Positions 46,624 through 55,890 of a stretch of 64,000 nucleotides of DNA are shown in pieces. The stretch is from Mycobacterium aquaticum (GTDB lineage Bacteria; Actinomycetota; Actinomycetes; Mycobacteriales; Mycobacteriaceae). The notes beneath the pieces were generated by a model. It worked only from the letters and a program-made list of their open reading frames with translations, made no database searches and was not told the DNA's origin. The stretch lies in assembly GCF_002086485.1 (NCBI RefSeq), contig NZ_MVHF01000009.1:124001-188000 (forward strand). The letters are read 5' to 3'. The first letter of the stretch is position 1, and each line of letters opens with the position of its first letter. Position numbers and translations under genes: made by a program.

Positions 46624-48171
46624 GTGGGGCTACTCGATACCTACATGGAGACCTGGTCACAGGCGCGGGAGACGTTCGGCCAGGGCACGCCCGAGGACGG
46701 CTCGCGGTTCGATGGCAGTTCCCGGCTGCAGCAGATGAAGGCCAACGTCGAAGCGGCAGCGCCGGATTCTCGTTGGCAGGGCTCGGCCGCCGGTGCCTAT
46801 GCCGCCGCCAACAGGGAACATGCCGCGGTCTACGGCAAGCTCGCAGATCTGGACAAGCGGATGGCCGCCGAGGTCAGGAACGCCGCAGCTGTCGTCACCG
46901 CAGGTCGGCAGAATCTCGATGTGAGTCGTGACTGGGTCGCCAGCGCCGCATCCTCGGTGCCCAACAACGAGGCGGGCCGGCAAGCGTTGATGAACATCGT
47001 CAGCAAGGGCACCGGCGACATCCGCGACATCATCCACAAATCGACCGCCGACATGACCGAGATCGGCAGGCGAATCCAGGGAATCAAGGGCGAATATGAG
47101 GCGCTGACCCGCCAGAAATTCGGGCCCGGGGCCGATAAAGACCGTGACGTCCACGAATTCAAGAACGACGGCAAGGACGAGCGGCCGACCAAGACCGACA
47201 TGTCGTCCGGGGACATCAATCAGATCGACCAGGCGAATCGCCAACTGCTGCAGGAGATGCTCGACGAATACCAGCGTCTCCCAGATGGCCAGGTCAAACG
47301 CGACCGACTGGCCGATATCGCGGCAATCCAGGACGCACTGAAGGTTCCCGGTTCGCACCTGGTGTATCTGGAGAAGCCGGCCGATCCGTCGCAGATGATC
47401 CCCGCGGCGACCTCCGTGGGCGATCCGTTCACCGCCGACCACGTATCGGTGACGGTTCCCGGGGTGTCCGGGACGACCCGCGGCACCATCGCCGGGATGA
47501 CCGGTGAGGCAGCCCAATTGCGCAACGAAGCCATCGACATCGCACGGCAGGTCGGGGACAGTCAGAACATCGCCACCGTGGCGTGGGTCGGATATCAACC
47601 GCCGCCGAATCTCGGTGACTCCGGCATGCTCAGCGACGACCTGGCTCAGGCTGGGGCACCGAAGCTCACGTCTTTCCTGCACGACATCGACGCGGCGTCG
47701 AAGAATCCGGGACACACCACAGCGTTGTTCGGGCACTCCTACGGCTCGCTCACGTCGGGGATCGCGCTCAAGGAGGGTGCGAGCGCCTACGTCGACAACG
47801 CGGTGCTGTACGGCTCACCCGGCTTCGAAGCCACCACTCCGGCGCAACTCGGCATGAACGACAACAACTTCTTCGTCATGGCCGCCCCCGATGACCCGAT
47901 CAACCCGATCGGAGCATTGGCGCCCTTGCACGGGTGGGGGTCGGATCCCAACGACATCATCAACGAGGACGGGCACTTGCGGTTCCGGTTCCAGCACTTG
48001 GAAACCTCGGCCGGCGACACCCCGATACCTGGCTACGAATCGAAGACCGGTGCGTCGGGGCATTCTGACTACGGGCGGGACGCCGAACATCGGATGACCG
48101 GCTACAACCTCGCCGCGATCCTGCTCAACCGTCCGGACCTCGCAGTAAAGGAGACGCCCCTGTCATGGTGA
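46624..48171 (+). CDS. EspE-like N-terminus fused to DUF1023 alpha/beta-hydrolase: candidate ESX-1 effector
   Basis: A 515-residue protein. GTG 46624 follows GGAGG and aligns with the starts of the two paralogues. The N-terminal 170 or so residues (GLLDTYMETWSQARETFGQG, GTPEDGSRF, a WQG turn in RWQGSAAGAYAAAN) are an EspA/EspE-type helical domain. The C-terminal half is an alpha/beta-hydrolase of DUF1023 type with nucleophile S372 in GHSYGS; candidate Asp and His lie in APDDPINPIG and ASGHSDYG. The family contains probable esterases or lipases. No YxxxD export motif was seen, so a partner is probably needed. It occupies the site of espJ in M. tuberculosis and is followed by a lipoprotein gene that overlaps it by 7 bp. 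Confidence 0.75.
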   Translation: MGLLDTYMETWSQARETFGQGTPEDGSRFDGSSRLQQMKANVEAAAPDSRWQGSAAGAYAAANREHAAVYGKLADLDKRMAAEVRNAAAVVTAGRQNLDVSRDWVASAASSVPNNEAGRQALMNIVSKGTGDIRDIIHKSTADMTEIGRRIQGIKGEYEALTRQKFGPGADKDRDVHEFKNDGKDERPTKTDMSSGDINQIDQANRQLLQEMLDEYQRLPDGQVKRDRLADIAAIQDALKVPGSHLVYLEKPADPSQMIPAATSVGDPFTADHVSVTVPGVSGTTRGTIAGMTGEAAQLRNEAIDIARQVGDSQNIATVAWVGYQPPPNLGDSGMLSDDLAQAGAPKLTSFLHDIDAASKNPGHTTALFGHSYGSLTSGIALKEGASAYVDNAVLYGSPGFEATTPAQLGMNDNNFFVMAAPDDPINPIGALAPLHGWGSDPNDIINEDGHLRFRFQHLETSAGDTPIPGYESKTGASGHSDYGRDAEHRMTGYNLAAILLNRPDLAVKETPLSW

Positions 48172-48794
48172 ATTCACGGCGCTCCTGGCGTGGTCTGGCA
48201 GCGGGGTCCTTATTGCTTTGTGCCTCAACACTGATGGGTGGATGCCAGGTGACCGAGAATCCGTACGAGTCGAAGACCGTGAAAGGTGACGACGCGATCC
48301 AGCTCATCGACAGCCTCCGGCCGAAAGGCTCCTTCGAGGCGGCTCGCCAACGCCTCACCGACACAGCAAGCGTCATCGCCGCACGCATCGTCGCCGCCAT
48401 TCCCGGGCAGACCTGGAAGTTCGAGGACGATCCGCATGGGCTGGACGCCAAACGGCAAGGGCTGCCGTGCGAGAAGCTCACCGGCGACATTGCCCGTCGC
48501 CCGATGGCCGACCCAGTCGTGTTCGGAAGGACCTTCAACACAGAGGAATTCACGACGGCCCACGACATCGTCCGGCAAGAAGCCGCCGCCTATGGCGCGA
48601 CCGACCAATCGTCTCTCTTCAACGATCAGGCCAAGCGTGACTACGCCGCGACAGGCAACGGTTACGAGTTCAAGATAGGTCAAATCAAGTACGCCACACT
48701 CGAAATCACCGGGGACTGCTTCCTGATGCAGAGCGTGGTGAATCTGCCCGCCGGTCAACTGCCGCCCGAACCACCGATCGTCCCCACGCCCTGA
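48165..48794 (+). CDS. LppA-family lipoprotein, candidate partner or immunity protein
   Basis: A 209-residue lipoprotein. A basic n-region and hydrophobic core end in the lipobox LMGGC (Cys27). The mature part matches my memory of M. tuberculosis LppA: IQLIDSLRPKGSFEAARQRL, IPGQTWKFEDDP, DIARRP, GNGYEFK and the terminal PAGQLPPEPPI. lppA/lppB in M. tuberculosis also lie beside a gene (Rv2542) that may be of the hydrolase type, so the pairing seems conserved. It overlaps the effector gene by 7 bp. Anchored outside the membrane, it could bind or neutralise the hydrolase; this is inference. Confidence 0.8.
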   Translation: MVNSRRSWRGLAAGSLLLCASTLMGGCQVTENPYESKTVKGDDAIQLIDSLRPKGSFEAARQRLTDTASVIAARIVAAIPGQTWKFEDDPHGLDAKRQGLPCEKLTGDIARRPMADPVVFGRTFNTEEFTTAHDIVRQEAAAYGATDQSSLFNDQAKRDYAATGNGYEFKIGQIKYATLEITGDCFLMQSVVNLPAGQLPPEPPIVPTP

Positions 48795-48884
48795 GTCGTC
48801 TGCACTGCACCTCCGAATTCGACGTAAACGCAGGGATTCTCTTGGTGTAGCGACACTTTCGTGGAAGTCAGTGATGGCGCGGGT

Positions 48885-49889
48885 TCACACGCCGATCTTC
48901 CTGAACACGGCGTTGGCTACATCAGAAGCGCCGCTTCCGGGATCTTCGTGGTTGCTCGCGTACCCGACAACCCGTACGTCGACGATGTATCTGTCTCTGA
49001 CAGAGACTGTGCGTCGATTGGGTTTGGACGGAGAGGGGCCGCCGACAAGTCCTTCAAGTGTCGAGTCGGTTGCCTGCATGTCCTTGAGAGTGTAGTTCTC
49101 TCCGTTTGAAGTAAAGGTCATTGTGCGTCCTACGCAGTCTTTCCACGGCTGTGTCATCGCCGCTAATTGGGCCTTAGCCATGGATTCGGAGGGGTAGACG
49201 ATCACGGCCTCTTCGACCAGCCACCCGGTAGCGCTGACAGGAGGAGCCAATGCCTGTTGGGCGAATTCCGTTCCTCCGCTGGGTGCGTAGATGTTCCCCG
49301 CTGCGACGGTGTTGGCGCCGAGGCACTCCGGCGCATCCACAATCGATGTGCGGTCGAACATCTTGGACAGGGGACCTTGCGCTTGAGATTCGATGTTGGG
49401 GAAGAACGGAACGTGTAGTACCGCAGTGAGTTCGGGGCCGTCGAGTAGCCAGTCTGGTGGTAAGTGTGTTGGCTGTGCTGTCGGCGTACTGCTCGACGAC
49501 GTCGCGATTTGGGTCGACACCGTCGTCGACGCTCCGTTCGGCGAGCTGTTTGGCGACGCCTGCCGCGATGTACCTGTGTCGCCGGGAAGGAATAGTGACC
49601 ATACGACGACGGTGACAACCACGATCGCAATAGTGCAGTACGACAACGTCACGCCGACAAGCGCCCGGTCACGGCCCTGCTGCGGTTGGCGCCTGATCTC
49701 TGACAGCGCCAGGTGGCCCAGCACAACTCCCACCGGGGCGAAGACGAATGCGAAGACGACCGACAGAGTGGCGAGAGTGTTGCCTCGCTGTTCCCGAGGA
49801 GCGGGCGGTGCAGCAGGCGGCGATGTTGGGACGCCGCCGAACGGTTGTGCGTCGAACGGATTCGGCGTGGGACCGCCGCCGAGAGTCAT
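48885..49889 (-). CDS. DUF4190 membrane protein with PknH-like extracellular domain
   Basis: A 334-residue protein. A Pro-rich head leads to a DUF4190 TM hairpin (NTLATLSVVFAFVFAPVGVVLG, about 36-102). A Ser/Thr-rich linker and an exported domain follow, with the cysteine pair in APECLGANTV and WKDCVGRTM. It is a clear paralogue of the proteins at 22368-25175 in the tubulin/GTPase operon. It lies in the place of espK, convergent with the LppA-like gene and 74 bp after espL on the same strand. Lower-GC codon use than the ESX core suggests later arrival. Confidence 0.75.
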   Translation of the reverse strand: MTLGGGPTPNPFDAQPFGGVPTSPPAAPPAPREQRGNTLATLSVVFAFVFAPVGVVLGHLALSEIRRQPQQGRDRALVGVTLSYCTIAIVVVTVVVWSLFLPGDTGTSRQASPNSSPNGASTTVSTQIATSSSSTPTAQPTHLPPDWLLDGPELTAVLHVPFFPNIESQAQGPLSKMFDRTSIVDAPECLGANTVAAGNIYAPSGGTEFAQQALAPPVSATGWLVEEAVIVYPSESMAKAQLAAMTQPWKDCVGRTMTFTSNGENYTLKDMQATDSTLEGLVGGPSPSKPNRRTVSVRDRYIVDVRVVGYASNHEDPGSGASDVANAVFRKIGV

Positions 49890-49963
49890 GCATACCCTTC
49901 AGTCACCATCAGTGCAATCCGATTGCTGCCCAGCGTTTATCGGGTGAGCGGTCACGCGGAGTG

Positions 49964-50302
49964 TTACTGCTGGGACGTTCCTTCTCCGGTCAGGTCCGCC
50001 ACCATCTCATCGAGTCGCTCCCGGTCAGCTGTGATCGACGCTGAGGCTTTGGCGGTCGCCTTCTGCAGCGCCTCATTGAGTCTCTGCTCGACTGTTTGGG
50101 CGCCCAGGCGAAGCAAGCCGTCCTCGATGAACACCGACTTCAGGTGATGGTGACCGTTCAAGGTCACCTCGACCGTGTTGGTTTCGTCTGCTGCCGTGAA
50201 GGTTTCGGTATTCATCTTGTGCAGTTGATCGTCCATCAGAGCCTGCAGCTGTTGCGCCTTCTGCAGTACTGCGGCGACCTCGGGGTGCATTCCATCGGTC
50301 AT
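49964..50302 (-). CDS. espL: EspL, YbaB/EbfC-like ESX-1 protein
   Basis: A 112-residue protein of the YbaB/EbfC nucleoid-associated fold (MHPEVAAVLQKAQQLQALMDDQLHKMNTETF, then TNTVEVTLNGHHHLKSVFIED). It matches EspL (Rv3880c, 115 residues), which is needed for stability of EspE/EspF and ESX-1 activity. Its start overlaps the espB stop (ATGA). Confidence 0.88.
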   Translation of the reverse strand: MTDGMHPEVAAVLQKAQQLQALMDDQLHKMNTETFTAADETNTVEVTLNGHHHLKSVFIEDGLLRLGAQTVEQRLNEALQKATAKASASITADRERLDEMVADLTGEGTSQQ

Positions 50303-51885
50303 GACGGCTCCTTAACGTTTTCCTTGCGGCGTCGTTGTGGAATCTGACGGCCGATTACCGGCTCCGTCCACGCGCGGTCTTCCTTGTACAGGTCTTCATC
50401 TGGGGACAATCTCGGGTCGCGACGCTTCTCCTTGCCTTGTTGACCGGCGCCGTGACCCATGCCGCCGCCCATGCCACCACCGCCCATTGCACCGCCGCCC
50501 ATGCCGCCTCCTGCGGCGCCGACAGGTACAGCAGCGGCGTTCGCACCCCGTGCGCCAGTTGGAGTTTGCCCGAACGAATCCGCTCCCATGGACGGTCCGA
50601 GCGGAGCTTTGGGCATACCCCCTCCGCCTCCACCTCCTGCGCCTGCACCGCCTCCGCCGAGGCTGGCCGGCTTCAGTGTTGGTTCGCTGAGCTTCGACAA
50701 ATCTGGCTTGCCGCCGAGGCCGGCCGGCAGACCCCCAGAAGGCGCGCCCGCTGCCGACGGGGAACCGCCCGCGCCTGATGGGGAACCGCTTGCACCGGAC
50801 GAGGAGCCGCCCGACGGTGAGCCGCCGGAAGGCGAACCGGACTGCGGCTTGGAGGCAATTTTCTGTTCAGCACTCGCGGGTGACAGGGTTGGAGTCGCCG
50901 AATTCTCGGACTGCGGCCCTGATTCACCCGGCGTGGGCCCAGCCGCGTCCCGAGATTGGCCGTCTTCTGGTCCCATGCTGCGAGTGCTAGGGCCACCGAC
51001 GTTGATCGCCCCGTCGGGGGGCGGATCGAGCGTGATGGCCTTCATCATCGCGGCGTTCTTGTAGGTGTTGCGGATCTCGTCGGACTCGGCTTGTAGCTTG
51101 GCCATCTCGTCGGCGATGAATTGTGCTGTCAACCCGTCGACTTGATCGACGCCGTTGGTGATCATCCACTTGAGCACCGCGTCGCCGATCATGTACCACT
51201 GATAGACAGGCGTGTGTGCCGCCCTCGCAGCTTCCTGCGCGTCAGCGATGCGTTCAGCCTCGTCTGCAAGTTCCAGCCAGGCGCCCGCGAGCTTGGTGAA
51301 CCACACCGACATGGCGTCGAACTTTTGGGATGCGGCCTCGGCTGCGCTTCCCTCCCATGGCACACCGTAGGTGTTGAACTGCGAGCTCATGGTCGTCAGC
51401 TGCGCACTGGCTATACGCCAGTCGCTGGCGGCCGTGCGGAGCGAAGATCCGTTGTCGCCGTCCTGCAGACGCGCCTCGGTGTCTTTGATCTGAGCGTAGC
51501 CCGCAGCCTCTAGAGCTGTTGGAGCATCAATAGCGCGCGGCGCGGGCAAGGGGTCCGTACTCGGTTGTTCGACGGTCACCGCCGGTAGCTGACCGCCTGT
51601 GCCTGCCTTGATCGCGTCTGCGACTTCGCTGTCGACCCTTTCGTAGGCGTTGGCTGCAGATGTCAGGGCTTGCGTAAGACGCGTCTTTTGGTTCTTACCG
51701 ACGACCTGGTAACCCATGATGCCGTCCGCGCCCCGGCCAAAGTTCTGAGCCACGGTGTTGGCAAAATCCAACCCGCAGGGCCGCTGTACCGATGACTGCC
51801 CCATACTCGTCGGAACTCTCAGGCCTTCGAGACTCGTCGCTCGCGCCCGAATCTGATCGGTCATCGCATTTACTTGCTCACCCAT
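50299..51885 (-). CDS. espB: EspB, secreted PE/PPE-like ESX-1 substrate
   Basis: A 528-residue protein. The ATG at 51885 follows GGGGGGACC; a longer frame is less likely. The N-terminal helical domain carries the export signal YERVD (YxxxD) and a WEG turn (YGVPWEGSAAEAASQKFD). A Ser/Gly/Pro-rich middle contains repeated SPSGG units, and the C-terminus has KEDRAWTEPVIG, as in M. tuberculosis EspB (460 residues), whose C-terminus is cut by MycP1. EspB forms heptameric rings and binds anionic phospholipids. It is encoded between eccE1 and espL, as expected. EspK, its usual chaperone, is not in this locus. Confidence 0.9.
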   Translation of the reverse strand: MGEQVNAMTDQIRARATSLEGLRVPTSMGQSSVQRPCGLDFANTVAQNFGRGADGIMGYQVVGKNQKTRLTQALTSAANAYERVDSEVADAIKAGTGGQLPAVTVEQPSTDPLPAPRAIDAPTALEAAGYAQIKDTEARLQDGDNGSSLRTAASDWRIASAQLTTMSSQFNTYGVPWEGSAAEAASQKFDAMSVWFTKLAGAWLELADEAERIADAQEAARAAHTPVYQWYMIGDAVLKWMITNGVDQVDGLTAQFIADEMAKLQAESDEIRNTYKNAAMMKAITLDPPPDGAINVGGPSTRSMGPEDGQSRDAAGPTPGESGPQSENSATPTLSPASAEQKIASKPQSGSPSGGSPSGGSSSGASGSPSGAGGSPSAAGAPSGGLPAGLGGKPDLSKLSEPTLKPASLGGGGAGAGGGGGGGMPKAPLGPSMGADSFGQTPTGARGANAAAVPVGAAGGGMGGGAMGGGGMGGGMGHGAGQQGKEKRRDPRLSPDEDLYKEDRAWTEPVIGRQIPQRRRKENVKEPS

Positions 51886-51928
51886 GGTCCCCCCGAACCA
51901 ACTGGAGGCTCGCCTCCGAACACTGTTG

Positions 51929-53323
51929 TCACTGTTCCAACGCCATCTGATAACGGCTCTCTTCACGCGGATTGATCAGCTGGATGGGCAGCTGCCGGTG
52001 CCTCGGTGTGTCAATGAAGTTGGGCCGCAGGATGACTCGTCCCACACCTTGATGTGGGCCCAGGTACGTCGTGGCATGGGGCCACGCCACTCGGGGTACG
52101 CGTCCGACACGACCGTTGATCAGCGAGGCGAACTCGCGGAACTGTGGACTGAGCGTGATCACCGCGCCGGCTGCGGCCGAGCGGATCAGGAACTGGGTGA
52201 ACAGCCGGGCGTCGCCGAGGTTGATGCTGACGTCGACGTCGTCGAACGGCATGTATACCGGGTAGCGGTCGGCGGTCTCGCCGATCAGCACACCGGCCGA
52301 CCCGATCGGGAGCTCGTAGTGCTTGTCGGTCACCGGGCTGATGCCCTGCAGAGCGGCCCGCTGGCCGCCGAAGAGACACGAAAAGCCGCGTGGTGTTGTG
52401 GGATTGGCCAACGTGGTCAGCAGCACTGTGCTGATCGGCGCCACGCCGGGGATGACCCGAACCCGCGTCGTGGTGTGATCGGCGCGCGCTGACCACCACA
52501 CATCGGGGCCGCCCGGTGCACTGTAGGCGGCGGTAAAAGTGCTGCGGCCCTTGATGACCGACCACGATTCCTTCTCGAAGCTGATCTCCGTGGCCTTGTC
52601 GTAGTCGTCGAAGCTACGGCAGCATTGGGCGTCGATCCCGTGGCTGGCCAGCTGATCGCCGATCCGCGTCGTCGACGCCACCAGGTACCGGGCCAGGCCG
52701 GAGACGCCGGAGTCGCGGCGTTGTGCAGAGCGTTGCGTCGTATCGGGATTCGCACGCAGCACCACCCAGGTGCGCCGGTTCGCTGGCGCGGGATAGGGGC
52801 CCACCACCTGCTCGTAAAGCGCCACCAGGCTGGCCGGTGCGGTGCGGCCCACCCGATGCCCGGACGAGACGATATCGGCCTCGAGGTCGGGGCAGTGCGC
52901 GAGCAGCAGGTCCTCGACGAGCTTGCTGCTGATGATGTCGTCGGTCACGGCCTTGGAGTTGACGATCACCGTCGGCGTGAAAGGCCTTGGTACCAGCTCG
53001 ATTACGGAGATCAGGTAATCGCCCTGCCAGCGCACCGCAACGTGGTCGCCGGGCATCACGGTTGATCCGACGGCCGGGTCGGAAGCCGGATCAGGCGTGG
53101 TGCGATGCCGGCGCCGCCACGAGAACACTGCGGCGACCCAGCCTGTCAGCCGGCGGCCGCGGATCGTGAGCACTGAGAACAATGCGACGAGCACGCCCAG
53201 CGTGATGCCCAACCACAGCAGGTGGAAGTGCATGCAGATTGCCACGCATGCCGGAATCAGCGCGGCGGCCCAGATGGCGTGGCCGGTGCTGAACCGAAAG
53301 CCGAACTGGCGCAGGAGGTTCAT
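51929..53323 (-). CDS. eccE1: EccE1, peripheral membrane component of the ESX-1 core
   Basis: A 464-residue protein (462 in M. tuberculosis). Two N-terminal TM helices (about 14-52, AIWAAALIPACVAICMHFHLLWLGITLGVLVALFSVL) precede a large cytoplasmic/periphery domain. EccE flanks the EccBCD protomers. It overlaps mycP1 by 4 bp and precedes espB by 43 bp. Confidence 0.92.
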   Translation of the reverse strand: MNLLRQFGFRFSTGHAIWAAALIPACVAICMHFHLLWLGITLGVLVALFSVLTIRGRRLTGWVAAVFSWRRRHRTTPDPASDPAVGSTVMPGDHVAVRWQGDYLISVIELVPRPFTPTVIVNSKAVTDDIISSKLVEDLLLAHCPDLEADIVSSGHRVGRTAPASLVALYEQVVGPYPAPANRRTWVVLRANPDTTQRSAQRRDSGVSGLARYLVASTTRIGDQLASHGIDAQCCRSFDDYDKATEISFEKESWSVIKGRSTFTAAYSAPGGPDVWWSARADHTTTRVRVIPGVAPISTVLLTTLANPTTPRGFSCLFGGQRAALQGISPVTDKHYELPIGSAGVLIGETADRYPVYMPFDDVDVSINLGDARLFTQFLIRSAAAGAVITLSPQFREFASLINGRVGRVPRVAWPHATTYLGPHQGVGRVILRPNFIDTPRHRQLPIQLINPREESRYQMALEQ

Positions 53324-54669
53324 CGCCGTCGCCTCAACGCGCGGCGGGCCATGGCGGCCACACCGAGGACGAAGGCCAACCCCAGACCGATGGCGACGAC
53401 GATGGTGATCGGGCCACGGTCTGGCGGCGGGATGTACACCGGCGGCGGTACTTCCTTGACCCGCATCGGGGCCTTGGCCGGACCGCTCGGGACCTCCCAG
53501 GTGAGCGCGGCGACCGGATCGATCACGCCGGCTCCGACGTAGTTGTCCACGCCGCCGCCGGGATGGCGTGCGGTGGCGGTGATTCGGTTGATGATCTGCG
53601 CGGCAGTGAGATCCGGGAAGCGCTGCTTGAGCAGGGCGGCCAGGCCGGACACGTAGGCAACCGAGAACGACGTGCCGAACAGGGGTTTGGGGCCGTCCTG
53701 GTCGGCGACGGCGTTGACCGGTTGACCGTCGTACCCGAGCGCGGTGAGGTTCTCACCAGGTGCCGCGGCACCCACCCACGGTCCGGACATCGAGAAACCG
53801 CTCGGCTGACCGTTCTCGGCGATGCTGCCGACGGTCAGCACGATCGGGTCGTACCAGGCAGGGCTGACGATCGTTTGGACGCCCCGCCATCCCCGGGGAT
53901 CGGAGGGGATCGACGGGTCCGGCGGCAGGTTCTGCGTGCAGTCGCCGCCGGTGTTGCCCGCGGCCACCAAGATGACCACGTTCTTGACGTTGACGGCGTA
54001 GTTGATCGCGGCGCCCAGGGTGGACTCGTCGATGCGGCGGGTCACCTTGTAGCAGGCCGCCTCGCTGATGTTGATCACCTGCGCGCCGATGTTGGCGGCG
54101 TGCACGATGGAGCGGGCGAGGCTGCGGATGGAGCCGGCAGTGGGGGTGTCGTTCGGGTTGTTCGGATCCCGTTGGGCGCCCTTGGGTTGGAACATCCCCG
54201 AGGTCTGGCGGAGCGACAGGATTCGGGCGTCGGGAGCGACGCCGACGAACCCGTCGGTCGGGGACGGCCGCCCCGCGATGATCGACGCGGTCAGCGTCCC
54301 ATGGGCGTCGCAGTCGGACATGCCATTGCCGCCTGCATCGACGAAATCACCGCCGGGTTCGGCAGGGACGCGCGGCGACCCGTTGACGCCGGTGTCGATG
54401 ACCGCCACAGTTACGCCGGCGCCGGTTGCGAACTTCTGCGCCTCGGCGATCCGGAGGTAGTTGTTGGCCCACGGCTTGTCGGCGAAGTTCGAGTTGGGCA
54501 TGACCGTCGGGCCCTTGCACTCGTAGCGCTGCTCGGTCGGCTCGTCGGGACCCAATTGATCCGGCGGAACTGCTGCGGCGTCGATCACCGGCGGATCGAT
54601 GGCCCATGCCGGCGGTGCACTGAACATCGCCAGCAACACCGCAAACATCATGACGGCTAAGCGCTGCAC
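53320..54669 (-). CDS. mycP1: MycP1, mycosin subtilisin-like protease
   Basis: A 449-residue protein. A signal peptide (about 1-23, ending AWA) precedes an N-terminal extension and the subtilisin fold. The triad is D92 (AVIDTGVN), H123 (DAHGTLTAS) and S334 (GTSFSVAYVSG), with N239 as oxyanion-hole residue. A C-terminal TM helix (about 420-441) anchors it to the membrane, with the active domain outside. Mycosins stabilise the ESX core, and MycP1 cleaves EspB. First gene of the minus-strand ESX-1 operon mycP1-eccE1-espB-espL; divergent from the EspJ-like gene. Confidence 0.95.
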   Translation of the reverse strand: MQRLAVMMFAVLLAMFSAPPAWAIDPPVIDAAAVPPDQLGPDEPTEQRYECKGPTVMPNSNFADKPWANNYLRIAEAQKFATGAGVTVAVIDTGVNGSPRVPAEPGGDFVDAGGNGMSDCDAHGTLTASIIAGRPSPTDGFVGVAPDARILSLRQTSGMFQPKGAQRDPNNPNDTPTAGSIRSLARSIVHAANIGAQVINISEAACYKVTRRIDESTLGAAINYAVNVKNVVILVAAGNTGGDCTQNLPPDPSIPSDPRGWRGVQTIVSPAWYDPIVLTVGSIAENGQPSGFSMSGPWVGAAAPGENLTALGYDGQPVNAVADQDGPKPLFGTSFSVAYVSGLAALLKQRFPDLTAAQIINRITATARHPGGGVDNYVGAGVIDPVAALTWEVPSGPAKAPMRVKEVPPPVYIPPPDRGPITIVVAIGLGLAFVLGVAAMARRALRRRR

Positions 54670-54911
54670 GCCCTACGCACCCCCCTCGACGGTAGATCCG
54701 CCTGCCGTGTGCTGATGCACATGCAGCAAACAAATCTGCGCCTGCCCCGAACCGCGTCTACCTACGACAAGCCGACTGGCCATTTGCACGCAGGCAATCA
54801 TAAGGGTGTACCAGACGTGGGAATTACGCTTTCTTCCTGGGGTACTTGGCCAATGACAGCAAGGCCGATTGTTGTCCCAGACTTTCCGTTCGAGGGGTGG
54901 CGGCAGCGGCA

Positions 54912-54917
54912 ATAGAC
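54912..54917 (+). promoter_or_regulatory. Possible -10 element of the EspJ-like gene
   Basis: In the 285-bp spacer between divergent mycP1 and the next gene, TAGACT (TANNNT) lies about 38 nt before the ATG, with GGAGGGG as ribosome-binding site. No gene was supported in this spacer. Confidence 0.35.
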
Positions 54918-54954
54918 TTGTCGGTCAGCAAGTCCGTCAGAATCGGAGGGGCCG

Positions 54955-55890
54955 ATGACGCAGTTCAGGGCTGACACGAGTGCCGTGACCGGGTGGGGGC
55001 AACAGGTCAGCAGCCTCAGTGATGAGGTTGCCAGCTTTGTCAGTGGCGCTCCGGCGACCTCGGGTGTGCAGAACAGCCACGGCACCATCGGCTTTCCGAT
55101 GCAGGATGTGCTCGACGCTGCGCAATCGGCGCGCGGCAACGCCTTGGGAGCGACTCAGTCAGCCTCGGCCAAGATCGGTGACCTGCTGAAACAGGCCGCC
55201 CAGGCTTATGAGCGCGGGGACTCGGAGGCCGCTGCACGGCTCAAGGCGCAGGCCGATCGCATGGAGTCTGCTCAGACGGAGAACGGCCAAGGCATTGGGA
55301 CGGTGATGACCAAGGGCGCCCAGGGCGGCCCGCAGCCGGCGGGCCAGGTGATGAGCCAGTTCGGTCAGGTGGCCGGCCAGATGATGCAGGGCATGGCGCA
55401 ACCTGTTCAGGGCGCTGTGCAGGGGCTCTCGCAGATCCCGCAGCAGGCCATGCAGGGTGCACAGGGCATCGTGCAGACCGCAATGCAGGGTGCCGGCGGC
55501 GGAGGCGCGGCGGCGGCCGATGCAGCAGCGAAGGCCAGCGCGGCCGGAGCCGGGCCGGGTGCGGGAGCCCCGGCCGGCCAGAGGCCACCCGTTCAGAGCG
55601 GGATCATGAGCGAAGAGCGGATGCGCGAACTTCAGGGGCTCCCACCGTTCGGCGGTGACGTCATGGGTCACGCGGGTGGCGATGTCATGGGGCACGCGGG
55701 TGGCGACGTCATCGTCCACGGGGAATCTCACCCGCGGCTTCCACCGATCTACGGGGACTGGCCCGACAACGGTGAGACGTTGGAACCTGGACCATCACAG
55801 TCACCACCGGTCTCTCGGAACTGGCCCAACGACGACATGCCCGATACGCGCACCTGGGAATCGCCGCCGTTCCTGCCCGACAAGTCGTAG
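54955..55890 (+). CDS. EspJ/EspC-like ESX-1 substrate
   Basis: A 311-residue protein. The N-terminal 100 or so residues form an EspC-type helical pair that ends with the export signal YERGD (YxxxD). A Gln/Met-rich amphipathic stretch (QVAGQMMQGMAQPVQGAVQGL) and an Ala/Gly region follow. Next come three GGDVxxH-type repeats (55651-55719) and a Pro-rich tail ending PPFLPDKS. The layout resembles M. tuberculosis EspJ (Rv3878), which also has YxxxD followed by Gln-rich helices; here the gene sits beyond mycP1. It is probably the export partner of the EspE-like protein encoded 83 bp downstream. Its last 36 codons are duplicated at 60254. Confidence 0.7.
   Translation: MTQFRADTSAVTGWGQQVSSLSDEVASFVSGAPATSGVQNSHGTIGFPMQDVLDAAQSARGNALGATQSASAKIGDLLKQAAQAYERGDSEAAARLKAQADRMESAQTENGQGIGTVMTKGAQGGPQPAGQVMSQFGQVAGQMMQGMAQPVQGAVQGLSQIPQQAMQGAQGIVQTAMQGAGGGGAAAADAAAKASAAGAGPGAGAPAGQRPPVQSGIMSEERMRELQGLPPFGGDVMGHAGGDVMGHAGGDVIVHGESHPRLPPIYGDWPDNGETLEPGPSQSPPVSRNWPNDDMPDTRTWESPPFLPDKS

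Noticed and set aside
50299..51885. Possible EspK instead of EspB
   Set aside because: The YxxxD motif, the WEG turn, the terminal EDRAWTEPVIG and the position between eccE1 and espL fit EspB; no EspK-like features were seen.
53563..54660. 365-codon plus-strand frame opposite mycP1
   Set aside because: MycP1 has a complete catalytic triad; the opposite frame is a shadow.
55651..55719. CRISPR-like tandem repeats
   Set aside because: Only three units, in frame within a protein and with no unique spacers.
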